From Reticulitermes lucifugus (lineage: Eukaryota; Arthropoda; Insecta; Blattodea; Rhinotermitidae): a DNA stretch of 64,000 nt. A program made the translations under genes and the position numbers. How positions within the stretch are numbered: position 1 is the first letter of the stretch; each line of letters opens with the position of its first letter. Positions 20,549-33,540 of the stretch are shown piece by piece. The stretch covers positions 1,355 through 65,354 of the forward strand of contig JAKCWW010001788.1 in NCBI GenBank assembly GCA_026260175.1, written 5' to 3'. The notes under the pieces were generated by a model. That model worked only from the letters and a program-made list of their open reading frames with translations. It was not told the DNA's origin and made no database searches.

Positions 20549-22325
20549 GTGAACTTTTGATATAGGCTACCCCATGCCGTGAGGATGCACAGGAAATGCG
20601 GAAGATCGTTAGACACACACACGCACACGGACTCGACATCGATGCAGTTCATGTACGTGACAATTTTCTCGTCAGAGTTAATAGATAATTAATTTTGCCT
20701 AACGTATTTAAAGTCGCTGCATACAGTTCTGCGATTTTATAGCGTCAGTATTATTATAAAAGTCAGTACAGAGTTATGTGGGAAGAAATGTTCGTGCCGT
20801 GTACATATTTGAAGGTATTACGTCAGCGTCGGCGTGGTTGCTTTTATCAGGGGCTAAACTCCTTCAGTGAACGTACGCTTGAGGTCACAAGGAAAATGTT
20901 ACGAACGCCGCTTTTGGATATGGCTTCAGACAGGAAATATAAGAAACCAGTAAACTTATTTTGACTTGAAAGATCTGTGAGTTGATCATTGGTCGTATAA
21001 TGAGAGGCGTAATTATAAAAAACAAACCAGACAGCAATTCATTATAGCGGCGGCTTCAGAGTAGAACTGGGCGTGTTCAAGTGCAGTTGCCTATGTTTCT
21101 ATAATGCGTAGGACTTTTTCATTAGCCTGATGCTATGTTATGTCCAGAGTGGAATCGTATAATGAATTATCTGCCTTATTTATATCAGTTCCTTACAAAA
21201 TGTTTCTTCTTCTTCAGGTGGCCGCTCTTGCTTCTTTTGTCTTGACCAGCGGCACTCAAACTGTGTTCCGATCAACCCTGGAGTTTTGCTGGCGACTCTC
21301 AGGAATCCCGCATGCACAATTCCTTTCTAATAAACTTGGGGAATATAATTTTAAAACTTTTATTGCATTTATTATTTTTCTCCCCATCTTTGTGCATAAT
21401 CGCCGCTGGATTTATTTTCAGTGAAAACCAGGAAAATTAAATTTTATTTCGTAATCAGGAGATTACAGGTTTGAATGCAGGCCAGGTTACCAACTACCTT
21501 GACAGGGTTTTATTGGGTTGTCTTCAGTGACTAAAACGAATTCTGAGACAGTATCCGACAACAGCCCGGGCCTCTTCCGTCTACAGCCATTCAAATTCAT
21601 TTCATAATCCGACGTCAGTCTGGGCTACTGCCAGTGTTGATAAATCTAATAAACACGCTATACTGTGACTATTCTTTGCTTTTACACGGCAGACGCTCAT
21701 TTATACGCAGTTTGGTGCGGCGCCATACTGTCTGCTGGAGTATCAGGCAGCATGAAGCTTCTTTCTGTAACTCCCACTCCCATCTCCTCTTTCAGTTCTC
21801 GCCTCGACAGCATTTCACGCTGTCAGAGGAACATAATGTCACTCCTAGGTATATAAATACAGGCCGCGTAGGCGTATGGGAGCATGGAGGTAAAGAGCCG
21901 CGAATTCTTTGCGTCGGCTCTGTGTGAGACAGCTGTTTCGCTCAGGATGCTACACCCACGGGGAATATTTTATGAGATGAGTGGACCTCGGACTTATTGG
22001 AAAGCAGAAAATATTCTACTCCTGGTGGAAACTAAATACCTGCCGTCCAGTAGGTAATTTTATTCACTGGGATAACGCATTGGATATTTAACTGAGTTGT
22101 CCTTACATATTATTATCTCGGAAACACATTCTCTCAATACAACTTACCGTATCTCGAGCCTCATAAGGCACTGAAGTGACAAGACGCACCTTATCATTTG
22201 CAAAGTATTTTTGGGGATGTAACAGCCTACAATTTTTTGCAGTGTTAATAAGCAGGGTAATTTTGGGGAGAAAATTTTCAGGAAAAAATTCCCGATTAAA
22301 TGGGAAATACTGTAAATTTCATCCA
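20549..22325. other. Intergenic, no gene recognised
   Basis: Mixed sequence with CpG. One possible tRNA-like B box (GGTTTGAATGC) near 21,470. Open frames of 60-97 codons overlap each other and show no known motif. Confidence 0.35.
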
Positions 22326-22328
22326 TTA

Positions 22329-22360
<32 letters not shown>
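22329..22360. repeat. (TA)n microsatellite
   Basis: About 16 TA units. Confidence 0.95.
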
Positions 22361-22558
22361 ACTTCATTCTCTTCCTAGTTCCAGAAAACCCATTAGTTGA
22401 GTAAACTGAGTCACGTTTTACAAAAAATAAAATCCTTAATTCTGTAAGACTCTGATGTATTAAGCTTATACACATCTACGTTTTGACAGTCTGTAGCCTT
22501 GCAAGTGGTCACCAACATTTCGGAGGAATCCTTTCCTTCAATATTTTGTGTAAAAAAG

Positions 22559-22720
22559 GTAAAGGTGTTCCTGTCTACGCCGTGAAGTCACACGGAGGAG
22601 TAGAGTTTCAGCTCCACTCATTCTTAACCACGGCAGTAGATGGGGGTGAGTGTTCAATTTTACACCCCTTTCGCTTTATCCCCGAGAAAGAACCCCGGTG
22701 CATATTAAATAAGAGGCCCA
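22559..22720 (-). repeat. tRNA-derived SINE, family A (3' half)
   Basis: Minus-strand body piece with GGTTAAGAATGAGTGGAGCT and CGGGGATAAAGCG; no tRNA-like head. Confidence 0.75.
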
Positions 22721-23460
22721 TGTTTTTTGTATGGTCATTTGTTTCAGATATAACTCCGTGGTTTAAAAGCGAATAAACAGCATATATACAGCGCTGTGTT
22801 CAAACAGAAATTATTTGTGGCTTCTGTTTCGTTAAACTATAATTTTAAAGAAAACGTTTCAAATAGAAGATGTATATTTTAAATAAGTCTACATTTATTT
22901 AACGTAGATTATTCATTCTTTTACAGGATAAACATATTTTGAGAGAATTCCTTTCGGTTCCAGCTGAATGTAAAGGAGGATTCATACTGGACTGATAATG
23001 ACCGATTTCAAACCCACTTCCGACAACTTTTCATAAAGACACCTAACACCATATATATACAGAATTTTTTGAAAGCCTCGTGAAGCAACACATGAGGGAG
23101 GACAGAGCCGACCTGTCCGTAATAAGTTCGATTTATATTTTTCTTGCACAGGAAACATAAAATAATAAGTTTTCACTGTCTAAGTACAAGAATATAGCCG
23201 CAATTTTTAAAACCCTTACGTTTCTTTTAGCTTTCATGCAACCAATAACACTTTGGTAGACAAACCAGAAGCTTCGAAATAATTACCAACACCCAAGCTC
23301 GTTATAATATACGAACTCAAGTGTCCCTACCCTTGCCATCTCTTGCTTACTTTTACCTGTTTCCGTGTGTTTAACAATGCTATAATCTACACTACAGCGT
23401 CATATAATTGTAAGGTAGTAAAAGAAGAATATAATACTGATCACAATCTTATGGTTGCAC

Positions 23461-23509
23461 TGGGCCGGGATAGCGTAGTCGGTATTGCGACTCGCTACGG
23501 GCTTCTCAA
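23461..23509 (+). repeat. SINE family A, tRNA-like head only
   Basis: GGGCCGGGATAGCGTAGTCG to CTACGGGCTT, then unrelated sequence. The A box is present, but the B box and body are missing, so it is not a tRNA gene. Confidence 0.8.
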
Positions 23510-23544
23510 GAACAACTCTGCTCCATGTACTTAGTTAGGAGTTA

Positions 23545-23735
23545 GTTAGTGAAGGAAGACTTGGAAGGATAAGAAAGGACGCTGTCGTGGTATATTAGAA
23601 GGTTAAATCGTGGAATTTGTTGATAGAGACCGACTAAAACTAGAAAAAATATCAGGAATGTCGGAGTCCCAGCCGATATTTTAACCTGGCACCCTCTGAA
23701 TAAAAGCCAGAGGCGTTACCCTTTCAGTCAACTTC
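23545..23735 (-). repeat. Family D SINE-like repeat
   Basis: Body similar to 13,075 and 29,310 (TGGAATTTGTTGATAGAGAC on plus) with a degraded tRNA-like end near 23,700. Confidence 0.4.
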
Positions 23736-24567
23736 TTTTGTGCTCCGCCATATTATTTTTGTTGATTTAATTACTCTAGCGTTATCGGATGGCGAATACA
23801 CCTTCTTAATTTTCCAATTATCCAAATTTTCCATTCCCTTTATTGCTTTTTTCCTAACAGTTCAAAACACGCTGTTCAACATTTCGCTCTGATCGCTCTC
23901 CATTTATTTTCTTCCTTCAGACTAGTATCTCTCAGGTGTGTACAAAGACGCTTTGAACTTTAAGACGTTTGTATATCAGCTATACACGAAGTATGGTAAT
24001 ATAAGTGAGATCTTTTACAGCCCTGGCCTGTCATCGACCTTTGTCACTCATTCCTTTTTTCTTCAAACTGTTGCCTTTCTGATTATCAGCATATTGACGT
24101 TACTCGTTATATCAATGTCGTAACAAAAATATCAGCTATTATTGTGATATATCAGCAAATATCGCTTATTGTTTACTAGTCACGCATTTCGAGTATAACA
24201 TTGCGCAATTGCATCATTTCTAAAGAAATTGTGTACAATAGAAACCGCTTTTCGTTTTTGGAACAGATATTTAAATGCTAATATGCTATTCGTGCGTCAC
24301 TCAGGAACTCGACAGAGCACAGTTCTTATCAAGAATCTGACAATCGCTTGCTGGTCAAGAAAACTTCTGTGGGTGTGTGGGACCTGATGGTTTATTGCCC
24401 TACATAATATACTCATATCTGTTCATTCATTATCTCCTCTATCCGCAATCGGAGGACGTGACAAGCACTCTTGTCCGTTATCATCTATTTCAAAACCTTA
24501 TTTTGTTAATTTATTCTACAAATTTTAACGCTCATTGCAAAACCTTAGACGCAAAAATGATAAAGAT

Positions 24568-24647
24568 AATGTATTATTATTATTATTATTATTACTAGTA
24601 GTAGTAATAATAGTAGTAGTAGTAGCAGCAGCAGCAGTATTATTATA
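24568..24647. repeat. Compound trinucleotide microsatellite
   Basis: Runs of ATT, then AGT/AAT, then AGC, then ATT units. It gives false Tyr/Leu/Val runs in the frames crossing it. Confidence 0.9.
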
Positions 24648-25179
24648 TAGACACACACCGCACACGTGCACACCTTTACATTATCATAATGTACATTATT
24701 TTGTGTGCTGTGACGTCTAAACCAAGTGAGATTTGAGGCTAACCCAGCGATGACTAAGAATATTGCTCTTTTCTGGAATGCGATTTCCTTTAGTTTGGTA
24801 GGTAAATACCAACGTTTGGGAGGAAGTTACTTCCTCCATATCCAGGCTACACGTAATCGATTATCGCACTTCAAGAGTTAATAATTCTGCTTTATATTTT
24901 GGAGATCAGGAATTCAAATGTTGACCTGGAGGTTCCTCACCGTTTTCTTCTTTCTACGTGACAAATTCTGTAACACTAATTTATCATAAACCGTAATCCA
25001 CCTACTGCAAAGCTTCCTCAATTTATCATCCACGAGCATTGTCATATTCTGATGTTATATAATTTATGCACTTCAGAAAGTGTCCGTAAATATAATACAG
25101 AAGTAAAAGAAAAACATCTCTAAAGCTGGACAAATTTGCCTGTTTTCTTGTATTTTATTTAACAGCGCTGTCAGTTTCT

Positions 25180-25378
25180 AAGATTACATAGCGCCGATGA
25201 TATATGAATGGGTATGAAGCACTGAAGGAATGATTCTGATGGGGATGAACCGAAGTAATCGGAGAGCGACGTGCCCTAGTGTCACTTTGTCCACAACAAA
25301 TCCCAAATTAAGTAGCCTGGGCTCGATTCCGGACTCCTCCACCTTGACATACTGGCGACTAACCTCCTGAGCCATGAC
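25180..25378 (-). repeat. tRNA-derived SINE, family B
   Basis: Minus strand: TGTCATGGCTCAGGAGGTTA (A box), GGAATCGAGCCCAGG (B box), GTTGTGGACAAAGTGACACT and the end GGCGCTATGTAATCTTAG. The best preserved copy of this family here. Confidence 0.85.
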
Positions 25379-25379
25379 A

Positions 25380-27660
25380 TAAATATTTCTTCTGTTATCA
25401 TTAATATTTTGGGTTACGTATATTTAATTTTTTCTTGATATTTACGCACGATGTTGCCTATGTAATTCAACTCTCAAAGCACCCGTATGTTCAGTTTATC
25501 TTACTACACATAAAAGCAAGTTTTTCCGTGTTTAATTAAACATAACGGTAAGATAATTTACGGTAGAGCAAAAAGTCCCTGGTCCTCACTGGATCGGAAA
25601 CTGAATGGACTGAAATGTAGGTCTGGAAGAGGTGACAGGAAGGAAAGTTTCTGAGCTTGCTGGGAATTAAAAACCGGTTGCTTAACCTTAACCAGTTGTT
25701 ATAACCAATATTATCCCGATTCATCTCATTCACTGTTTAAATAATTAATATTATTAGGAATTCATTGTTTTGTTTTGACTTCACTTAAGGCCGACGCAAC
25801 AACTCGATAATACTGCCCGAAGAACATAGTTTATTTCACTTGAATTCATCGACGTAGTGACGAGGAATGGAAAGAATCATCAAGAGACTGTGGAAAAAAC
25901 TGGGCTATATGTCAGCATATTCCTGGCATGAAATGCGGGTGAAAGTGTGACATCTCAGATTCAATCAACACGTCGTAAAATTCAATCCAAGTCTTTCCAC
26001 ACCACCGTTTAATTTAACAATTCTTGGCTGGACTGTCTGGACACAAACAGAATATCAACGTGGTGAAAATGAAAGACTGCCTTCACGTATTCAGCTGTGG
26101 CAAGAAGCCAGGCAGGATATGTCCAATCAAACAAGGCTTTTCAGACATAAATATCACATTTTCAGTAACGTCTATTATTTTTCACGGAGATCCAGAGGAG
26201 TGAAATCAGGTTCGTTGAAAAACATGTTACAGAGTATGTTCTAAATCACGGTGATCCTGCAAAGTACGATATAGATCCACAGTGAAGCACAGTTGCAGTA
26301 TAGGTAATTCCATCGTTAAAATAAATTATTACTTACATATTTGTATAAAAATACGGCATGGCGTGTTATGTAGCTGCATAGTCAAACGAGAGACACCACC
26401 AAGAAGGCGTAAGCGTTTATGAGTGATTCACTTTTAAAACTCAAAAGGCAGAACTTCAAGAATGATTTACTTTTCTACAGTAACATTTCATACTTCAAGA
26501 CCGGTAACATCCAGTTCCACACAAAGTTCCGTCATGTGAGTACAAGAGTGAGATCCGAACAAGCTCGACTTTGTCATCCCTTAGCCTTGTGCTGCTGTTC
26601 CGATCATTGTTCCTGTCTTGACATTTCATACATTTCTTTATACTGGATACAATGCAATTTTTTTCGGACAGTCATTTTTAATTCTAATTCTAATATTCTG
26701 TTTTTCACGTTCTTCATCTATTAGTTTTTTCATACAATGTTGTTCATATATTAAAATTATGTTTTATATTAAGTATGATTCAAATATTTATACACGACAT
26801 CAGAAGCACAACAAAAGCATGAAGACTATTATTATAGTTTATGAATATAGCTGTTCCAACTTGAAAGTATAGTTATTAAAACTGGACATATAATAAAACA
26901 GACTTAAAATACGTAGATTAGGAGAAGAAATTTCTGAGAAGCTTAATTGGCTGGCTATCAATTCATCGATCACAATTATAATCCTCTTATCTGAACACAA
27001 TTAAATACGTACCGTCCTAGTAATGAACTGATATGAACGTATTATTAAGAATGAAAGGCAGTTGACTTCCATATAGACCTACACTTCTACGGTATAAACC
27101 TACAAGCCAGCGAAATATAAACCGTCCTAAACTCACACGGATGCATGATTTACCTTAAGGAGTGAACAGGCCAAAATGCTGATGATAGTTTACGGATAAA
27201 TTTACCCACACAACTGTAAAATAATACACGATTTTTGTGGTGTGAGACACTAAATTACACTTTAGTGTACGGTCACGTGTCAAAGGTCAAGAACCCTGGG
27301 CTTTGCATGAAAAGTTTCTCCATGCACGCGAGAGTTTGGATGCTAATTCTGCAGCATCTTGAAAGCTGACATTGAGGTGATAAGACTCGTAAGTGTACTG
27401 CGTGGAGTTCAAAAGTGTCTTCGTCTTTAAGGGTCAGGAAGCCAGTCACAACGGTCTCGAACTTCCGCAAGAAGAAACATCGCGTGAGGGTCAAGGTTTG
27501 GGCTCGGAAAACAACGCAGGGGGTTATCCACGGCAATGGGCATCACTTGCAACAGGGGTAGACATCTTCCTTTCGTGATGTCCGTACTACATTAGTACAG
27601 TGTCAGGCCGGCAAATCTTAACGACGTTTCGGGGAAATTCGTATGCCTCCCTCAGGGTCA
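25380..27660. other. Intergenic, no gene recognised
   Basis: Frames up to 101 codons overlap and show no known motif. A stretch at 25,900-26,050 (acatctcagattcaatcaac) resembles element 3' tails seen near 14,400 and 35,570, but is too short to classify. Confidence 0.3.
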
Positions 27661-28052
27661 TCACTAGTTGGTACTCCAACAATGTATTAGAAAGATATGC
27701 CTTGTTGCGAGGACATGTTTGTCGTCTGTTGCCTTACTGCGACTGCTGCTATTGCTATTGCCACCACTATTGCAACAACTATGTAGTGATGGTAGCAGGA
27801 GTAGCCTGCTGGTGGTAGTTGTAGTAGTGGTCATAGTTGGGTTGGTATTAATCATTTAAAGTCTAGCGGTTACTTTATGTACCACGAGCTCTGGCGTTTT
27901 TCAAAATTCTACGTCCTGTCCACAGGGTTCATTTATAAATTTGTATGAATTTCAGAGCAAACCGCGATAATTTCCCCGTATATCATTGGCTTATTGGTTC
28001 TTATAATCGAGGATGAGTGTGTTTACTGCGCGGTATGAATTCAGTTTTTAAA

Positions 28053-28256
28053 CATAGCTCACCGCGCAGGCCCAGGCTCGATCCCAATTCAGCCCAAGTG
28101 AGATTCGATGTAGACAAACTGACACTGGAACAGGACTTTCTCCGATTACTTCGGTTTCCCCCGTCAGCGTCATTCAACCAATGCTCCATATTCGTCTTCA
28201 TCTTGATTCTACTCTTATCAGAAGGACAAGAGGGCGAAGCGTGGGAACCTCCAAAT
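28053..28256 (+). repeat. tRNA-derived SINE, family B
   Basis: Starts in the head (GCTCACCGCGCAGG), B box GGCTCGATCCC, body TAGACAAACTGACACTGGAA, end AAGCGTGGGAACC. Confidence 0.8.
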
Positions 28257-28344
28257 AAATATTCTTTCGGATACATCGGTAACATTGAACATAAAAGTTA
28301 TTTCTTTTGCATTGGACTATAAAGGTATAACAGCAGTTTCAGAA

Positions 28345-28425
28345 GCTATAGTATTAGTATTAGTATTAGGAGCAGTAGTAATAGTAGTAGTAGTGGTAGT
28401 TGTTGTTGTTCTTGTTGCTGTTTTT
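28345..28425. repeat. (AGT)/(GTT) compound microsatellite
   Basis: Tandem TAGTAT, AGTAGT and GTTGTT units with drift. Confidence 0.85.
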
Positions 28426-28499
28426 ATTCTTATCTCTCTTGCTTCGTACTTGGGAATCTCGGCCCGCACACTCGTTAAGCTAATTAAGTTTTAGTAGGT

Positions 28500-29300
28500 T
28501 TATTTAGTCAAAACAAGAAACTATTGGGCAGCACATTAAAACAGGCCACAACCTCTTCCTTCCACGTCCTTTCTGATTCGTAATCCTACAAGCATTTAAA
28601 GCTATATAAATAGACAGAACGTCTATTTGTAGATCTGAATCTTCTACAAATCAAATTTTCGCTATATGTACCATTCTACCAAACCAAAGAAAGTAAGAAA
28701 TAAATGCCAACCAACGATAAAAATCTCACAGATAAACTCTGTATATAGCACCAGATAGAATGACTCTTCTTCACACCAATTGACAAAGCATTTTAAAGAA
28801 GGTGAAAACGCACTGGCACATACATAAGCTTTAGAAAACGTGACGAAAATGTTGCATACATAACGCAATGCAGTTTCTTAGCCAAGTTTCTTCATTTTAA
28901 AAGAAAAGTAAACCTTATGATATCGTCAAGTCCATGTGGGCCTACGGATGTCTCCTTCACTACGGATTCTAGTATTCTATTACATGTCATTTATTTCCCT
29001 TTATTTCACCCTGTGTGTGCGACAAATCAGTTCTCGTGCAAGGTTAAGCCAAGAAGTTCTGCGAAGAATTTCCTTCAAATAATTAAACCTTACGGCGAGG
29101 CCCGCAAAAAGATATAAATTAATAAGTATGTAATGTGGTGGTCCACTTCTTTTCTTCCACATACGCTATATAACTCCACTACTTTAAATTTAAAGTGCAT
29201 AACCTCAAACTTTCGCACTGTTACCTTGTTTTTAACTATTTTGTGGGAGTGGGTTATTTCACGGCCCTTTCAGTATCTCTGCTTGTAATGTCGATGGTAA
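28500..29300. other. Intergenic, no gene recognised
   Basis: No reading frame with a known motif and no repeat matched in this window. Confidence 0.3.
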
Positions 29301-29309
29301 AATGGCTGG

Positions 29310-29492
29310 GAAATGACAGAAAGACTTAAACAAAAAAGCGTAAGTGAACAAATTGGGGTAATATCCCGGAATGTTTCTCGAGAGACTAAAACACCCCAAG
29401 AAAAACTTCAGCTAGGATAGACGGTTATCCGGCGGAGGTTTCAAACAGCTCTCTGCTGTATACAAGCCTACTGTACGACTGCTACGCCAACT
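29310..29492 (-). repeat. tRNA-derived SINE, family D
   Basis: Minus strand: TTGGCGTAGCAGTCGTACAG (A box), a B-box-like GTTTGAAACCTCC, then the body GAGAAACATTCCGGGATATT. The clearest of the four family D copies. Confidence 0.6.
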
Positions 29493-29536
29493 TGCTCGGT
29501 GTCTTTAACGCTCAACACGTACAATAGTAAAGTAAA

Positions 29537-29782
29537 ATCGCTCCTGTACAGCTCCACCCATTCTTAACCTCGGCACTAGATGGAGGTGAGTGGTCAACTC
29601 GAGTTCCGGCCGCTTTGCCCCAGGGAAAGAATCCCGGTGCCCATTGAATAGGAGGCTGGGTGGGCCCAAGATGCGGTCTGGACATTTTCGAGAAGACTAA
29701 AACCTCTGACTTCTGCCGGGATTCGAAACCTGGACTGTCCAGACTATAGCCTAGTCGCTATACCGACTATGCTTTCCCTGCT
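29537..29782 (-). repeat. tRNA-derived SINE, family A
   Basis: Minus strand with GCATAGTCGGTATAGCGACT, GGTTTCGAATCCCGG and CACCGGGATTCTTTCCC. Nearly full length, CpG retained. Confidence 0.88.
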
Positions 29783-29799
29783 GCCATGTAAACAACAGT

Positions 29800-30590
29800 G
29801 CATACAGAATTTTTAGGTGTACCGGTGACATAATCACTGTACCAAGTTTCAGTAGTTATTGACATGAAACCAATACTAAAGTGCAAATTCTGTGAAGTAG
29901 ATGCATATATTCCAGAAAATACCGTAGCGAAGTTGTGTATTTTTGGAAGATCTGTTGTCACATAAATTTTCAGGACGACCTGTATATTAAGTGACCCTAC
30001 TGCTATATTTCGAAAGTTCACATGACGGCAGGATGTAAGGAGCAAGTCTAGATACGAGTGGGGTCTAGTGGAACGATTTGCGTGGCAACTTTAATGGCAA
30101 AGTGTTAACTGGTTCTACTTGTAAATGTACTGGGGGGCGGGGGGAGCAGAAAGACGGTCGTACGGACACACGGGACGTGACGTCACAAATCCATCTTTCT
30201 TTATAAATTAGGAAAGTAGACTAACAAGATATGACCGGAAAACGTGCCCTTGGGGTAACAATAAAGATCTGTTCTTTGTACATGACATCTGCCGTCTAGG
30301 TACAGGCCTGTGCAATGCGTTGTGAGTAGAATGGACTAGAGCCAGATGAGAGGGCGACAGAAAGATGGACAGCATCTTCCATTATTATTATTATTATTAT
30401 AGTAATTCTCATAAAAACGTCCAGTTGTATACAGATATTGGAGGTCATTGTGTGGATTTTATGTATCACCCCCTCTTTTTATTCTCTTGTAGTGGGGTGA
30501 CACTACATATCTTGAAACTACAGCCTCTACTCAGCTCATTGTCTATTCCTAAAATGACAGAGACATAAATCTAAAACACTGGTGGAATAA
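29800..30590. other. Intergenic, no gene recognised
   Basis: A short (ATT)n run at 30,380-30,401. Nothing else that I recognise. Confidence 0.35.
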
Positions 30591-30596
30591 AGAGTG

Positions 30597-30716
30597 ACAG
30601 GACAAAACCGAAAGTATTTCGAGAGAAAGAAATTCCAGTGCCACTTTTTCCACCACAAATCCCACACTGCAATTGACCATCCGCATTAAGAATATGGAAA
30701 ATGTGTGAGCCATGAT
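30597..30716 (-). repeat. SINE family B, partial
   Basis: Minus strand: GGCTCACACATTTTCC head remnant, TGGGATTTGTGGTGGAAAA and AGTGGCACTGGAATTTC. Confidence 0.6.
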
Positions 30717-31603
30717 GCGGCCTTAGACATACCTATATATTGTATTAAGTTGAAATATTTAGCGAAAAACACCAGAGAATGCATGTAGGGCCTTAAGTAA
30801 TGTGACCATTAAAAGGAACTTAAATGAACAAAAATCACATACGTAGCACCGGCATATAAAAATCAGTCACAGACAGAAAACTTAGCTTCAAAATCAATGT
30901 AGACGAATCGTACACTCGGCAGCACACCTTAAATACACGAGTTGTACATTAAGTTCAACGAACAATTTGCCAGCAACTTTAAAAATACGTGTAAATGTTT
31001 ATTATATCTTTAAGCTAAGTTGCCCTTACAATGACCAAACTTTATTCAATGTATATATGTTTAACATATAAAGTTTGACCGAAATCTGTTGGGTGTTTTT
31101 GATCTTTTACGCGCTGGAATGGCAAGAACAACAAAGCAAATAACAATACTGTAACGTATACGTGCATTATTCTTCATCCACACAAACTTCAGTAACAACA
31201 GCAGTTATGCTTGGAAGATCGACTCTAAAATGTATTATCACTACCAGCGAGGGATATTGAATCGTAGAAGAAAATTACAAAGTCTCCTACTCCAAACTGA
31301 AGTAAACTTTCCATTCGAAAAGTATATGGGGGAGGGAGAAGAGATTCAAAGGAGTCAAAACCATTTTTCCACATTGTTCCCGAACATGTTTTGTCCCGCT
31401 CAGACAATTTACAGATTGTGGTACACAACAGCAAAGTAACAAAGAAGTGAACGTCAACTTAATACACAGATCAGAGACATTCTTGAACAACTGCATGACC
31501 TGAATTGCCGACACACTGTATAATCAGCACTGAAGTACATTCGATTAGATTACGGTTGTCACCATATTCTCTTCGTGTTCTTAAGTATCTTTTTTAAAGG
31601 CGC

Positions 31604-31793
31604 TATCAATTGCTAAGACTATATTGCGCCGATGATGAATGGATGAAAATGGAACATTGGTGGAATGATGCTGACGGGGAAAATCTGTCCCAGCGCCACT
31701 CTGTCCACCATAAATCCCACATGGCCTGCACTGGGATGGAAATCGTCCTCTGCGAAGACAGGCCTGCGACTAACCGGCTTAGTCATTGCACAG
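31604..31793 (-). repeat. tRNA-derived SINE, family B
   Basis: Minus strand: GACTAAGCCGGTTAGTCGCA, TGGGATTTATGGTGGACAG, AGTGGCGCTGGGACAG and the end GGCGCAATATAGTCTTAGCA. Confidence 0.8.
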
Positions 31794-31928
31794 CCCTTTT
31801 TTTTGTGTTGCTATCTTGAATTAAACGGTTATCAGTTCTACATTCACAAATATCTAGGTGACAAAACCAGTACGTTGCATGAAGAAACGATTGCGACAGA
31901 ATGCTGCTGCTACTAAGACAGAGATAAA

Positions 31929-32205
31929 GGTGTCTCCATCCACGTCACATAGGCATATATGGGGAGCAGAGGTGTAACTCCCCTCATTCTTAACTTCGGC
32001 ACTAGATGGAGGTGAGTGGTGAACTTCACGCCCCGGCCGTTTTACCCCCGGGAAAGAGCCTCGGTATCCATTGAATAGGAAGCTGAGTGGGCCGGTCTGT
32101 GTGGTTTTGAGGAAGATAAAACTCTCTTGCCGCTGCCGGGATTCGAAACCCGGATTATCTAGCCCGTAGTTAGTCGCTATACCGACTATGCTATTCCGGC
32201 TCCCG
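31929..32205 (-). repeat. tRNA-derived SINE, family A
   Basis: Minus strand: GAGCCGGAATAGCATAGTCG, GGTTTCGAATCCCGG, then AACGGCCGGGGCGTGAAG. Nearly full length. Confidence 0.88.
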
Positions 32206-32217
32206 TTCCTACACTAC

Positions 32218-32218
32218 C

Positions 32219-32250
<32 letters not shown>
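32218..32250. repeat. (AAT)n microsatellite
   Basis: About ten AAT units between two SINE copies. Confidence 0.95.
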
Positions 32251-32253
<3 letters not shown>

Positions 32254-32285
32254 TCAAGTTCACTCTAGAACGGTCCAAGAAGGCC

Positions 32286-32491
32286 CAGAGAGGGAGTAGA
32301 GATATAGCTCTACTCTTTCTTTAACTTCGGCACTAGATGTGGGTGGGTGGTCAACGCCACGCCCCGGCCGCTTTACCCCCGGGAAAGAGAGCCGGTACCC
32401 ATTGTACAGGAGGCTGGTTGGGCCTGGGGCTAATCTAGACGGGTGCAGAAAATCTCGTCCCCACCGGGATTCGATCTCCAGACCGTGCAGC
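32286..32491 (-). repeat. tRNA-derived SINE, family A
   Basis: Minus strand: GGGCTGCACGGTCTGGAGAT, ATCGAATCCCGGTGGGG, AAGCGGCCGGGGCGTGGCG. Its tRNA head is cut by the (AAT)n and LINE piece that follow. Confidence 0.88.
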
Positions 32492-32517
32492 CCAATAATA
32501 ATAATAATAATAATGTG

Positions 32518-32912
32518 ATAAATAAAGAAGCCGAGAAGATTCTAAAATATGAAGACCTTACAATAGGAATACAGCGCACGTGGAATGTAAAAACAAATGT
32601 AATACCAGCAAAAATAGCGACAACTGAAACCACCTCAAAATCATTCAGAAAATACCTGAGTAACATACAGGGAAAGCACGAAATCAAGGAACTATACAAA
32701 ACAGCCATACAAGGCACTGTGCACATAATTAGGAAAGTACTAATATAAAAGTACAAAACAGTCACCATAGGAAATAACATTACATGTACCATGAATTGTA
32801 ACTACAGAATATCTGCAACACTATACACACTAGAAACATGGTTTCAGGTATATAATTGTAAATACCCAGCATAAAGGTGATGATGATAATGATAATAATA
32901 ATAATAACAAAA
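32518..32912 (+). mobile_element. LINE 3' end: reverse-transcriptase C-terminus, 3' UTR and (GAT/AAT)n tail
   Basis: Reads KEAEKILKYEDLTIGIQRTW and GTVHIIRKVLI-stop (32,746-32,748). It matches the C-terminal end of LINE reverse transcriptases (..YKDL..EI.R.W.., ..LLGTARILRKVL). A 3' UTR of about 130 bp ends in a microsatellite tail (gatgatgataatgataata). The copy begins inside an (AAT)n run, suggesting insertion into, or slippage at, that run. Confidence 0.7.
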
Positions 32913-33398
32913 TTCTGTGGAGCAGTCCTCCTCTTCCCCTCATCACTTATACAAGGTACTAAGAAAACCAAAGAAAAGCGTTAGTCACAACAACCGTCCT
33001 TCGAGATGAGAATGGCACACAGTACTTCTCAAATATGCACTAATAAACCCCCTCAACCACAACATCCTCTCAAGATTCATATAAAATTCAGTTCCCCTCT
33101 ATTTGCTATGGCCTAGACAGTGGTTCTTCCCATGAGGCCTTCGAAACGAAATTGTGTATGCATTTTGTTTCCTCCAAGCGTCGTATGTCTTATAAATATC
33201 ACATTGCTTTATGTAATAATCCTACAGCAATAGTCATCTGGGTGTAGAATTTAACTATGTTAGCCCAAAATAACTTACAGTCTGACACCTAAGCTGAGAT
33301 AATAGTTGTTTTTTTCTCTTGGGGCTATTAAGAAACGATCGCCTTAATTTAAGTTTTCAGAATTTTTCACTACATTTTTAATGGATTAATTCACTTAC
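32913..33398. other. Intergenic, no gene recognised
   Basis: AT-rich; nothing recognised apart from the splice-donor-like site at its right edge (33,398-33,393). Confidence 0.35.
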
Positions 33399-33540
33399 CA
33401 TTTGACAGTTTGCCCCCGCAACCTGTGCACTCGAACAGAATTTCACATAAAAAATGAACACAAAAAAGTCAGAACGCTACAAACGTAACTTCATAGTCCA
33501 TCTCTTTATCAGTACCACGCACTTACAGAAAGTCACGTTT
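33399..33540 (-). promoter_or_regulatory. Possible distal 5' UTR exon of the cyclase gene
   Basis: On the minus strand a moderately GC-rich stretch ends GCAAACTGTCAAATG followed by a strong donor (gtaagtga) at 33,398. The first cyclase coding exon has acceptor-like bases just before its ATG. Joining them would make a 17 kb first intron. This is inference only. Confidence 0.18.

Noticed and set aside
23461-23509. tRNA gene
   Set aside because: Only the head of SINE family A; no B box or closing stem.
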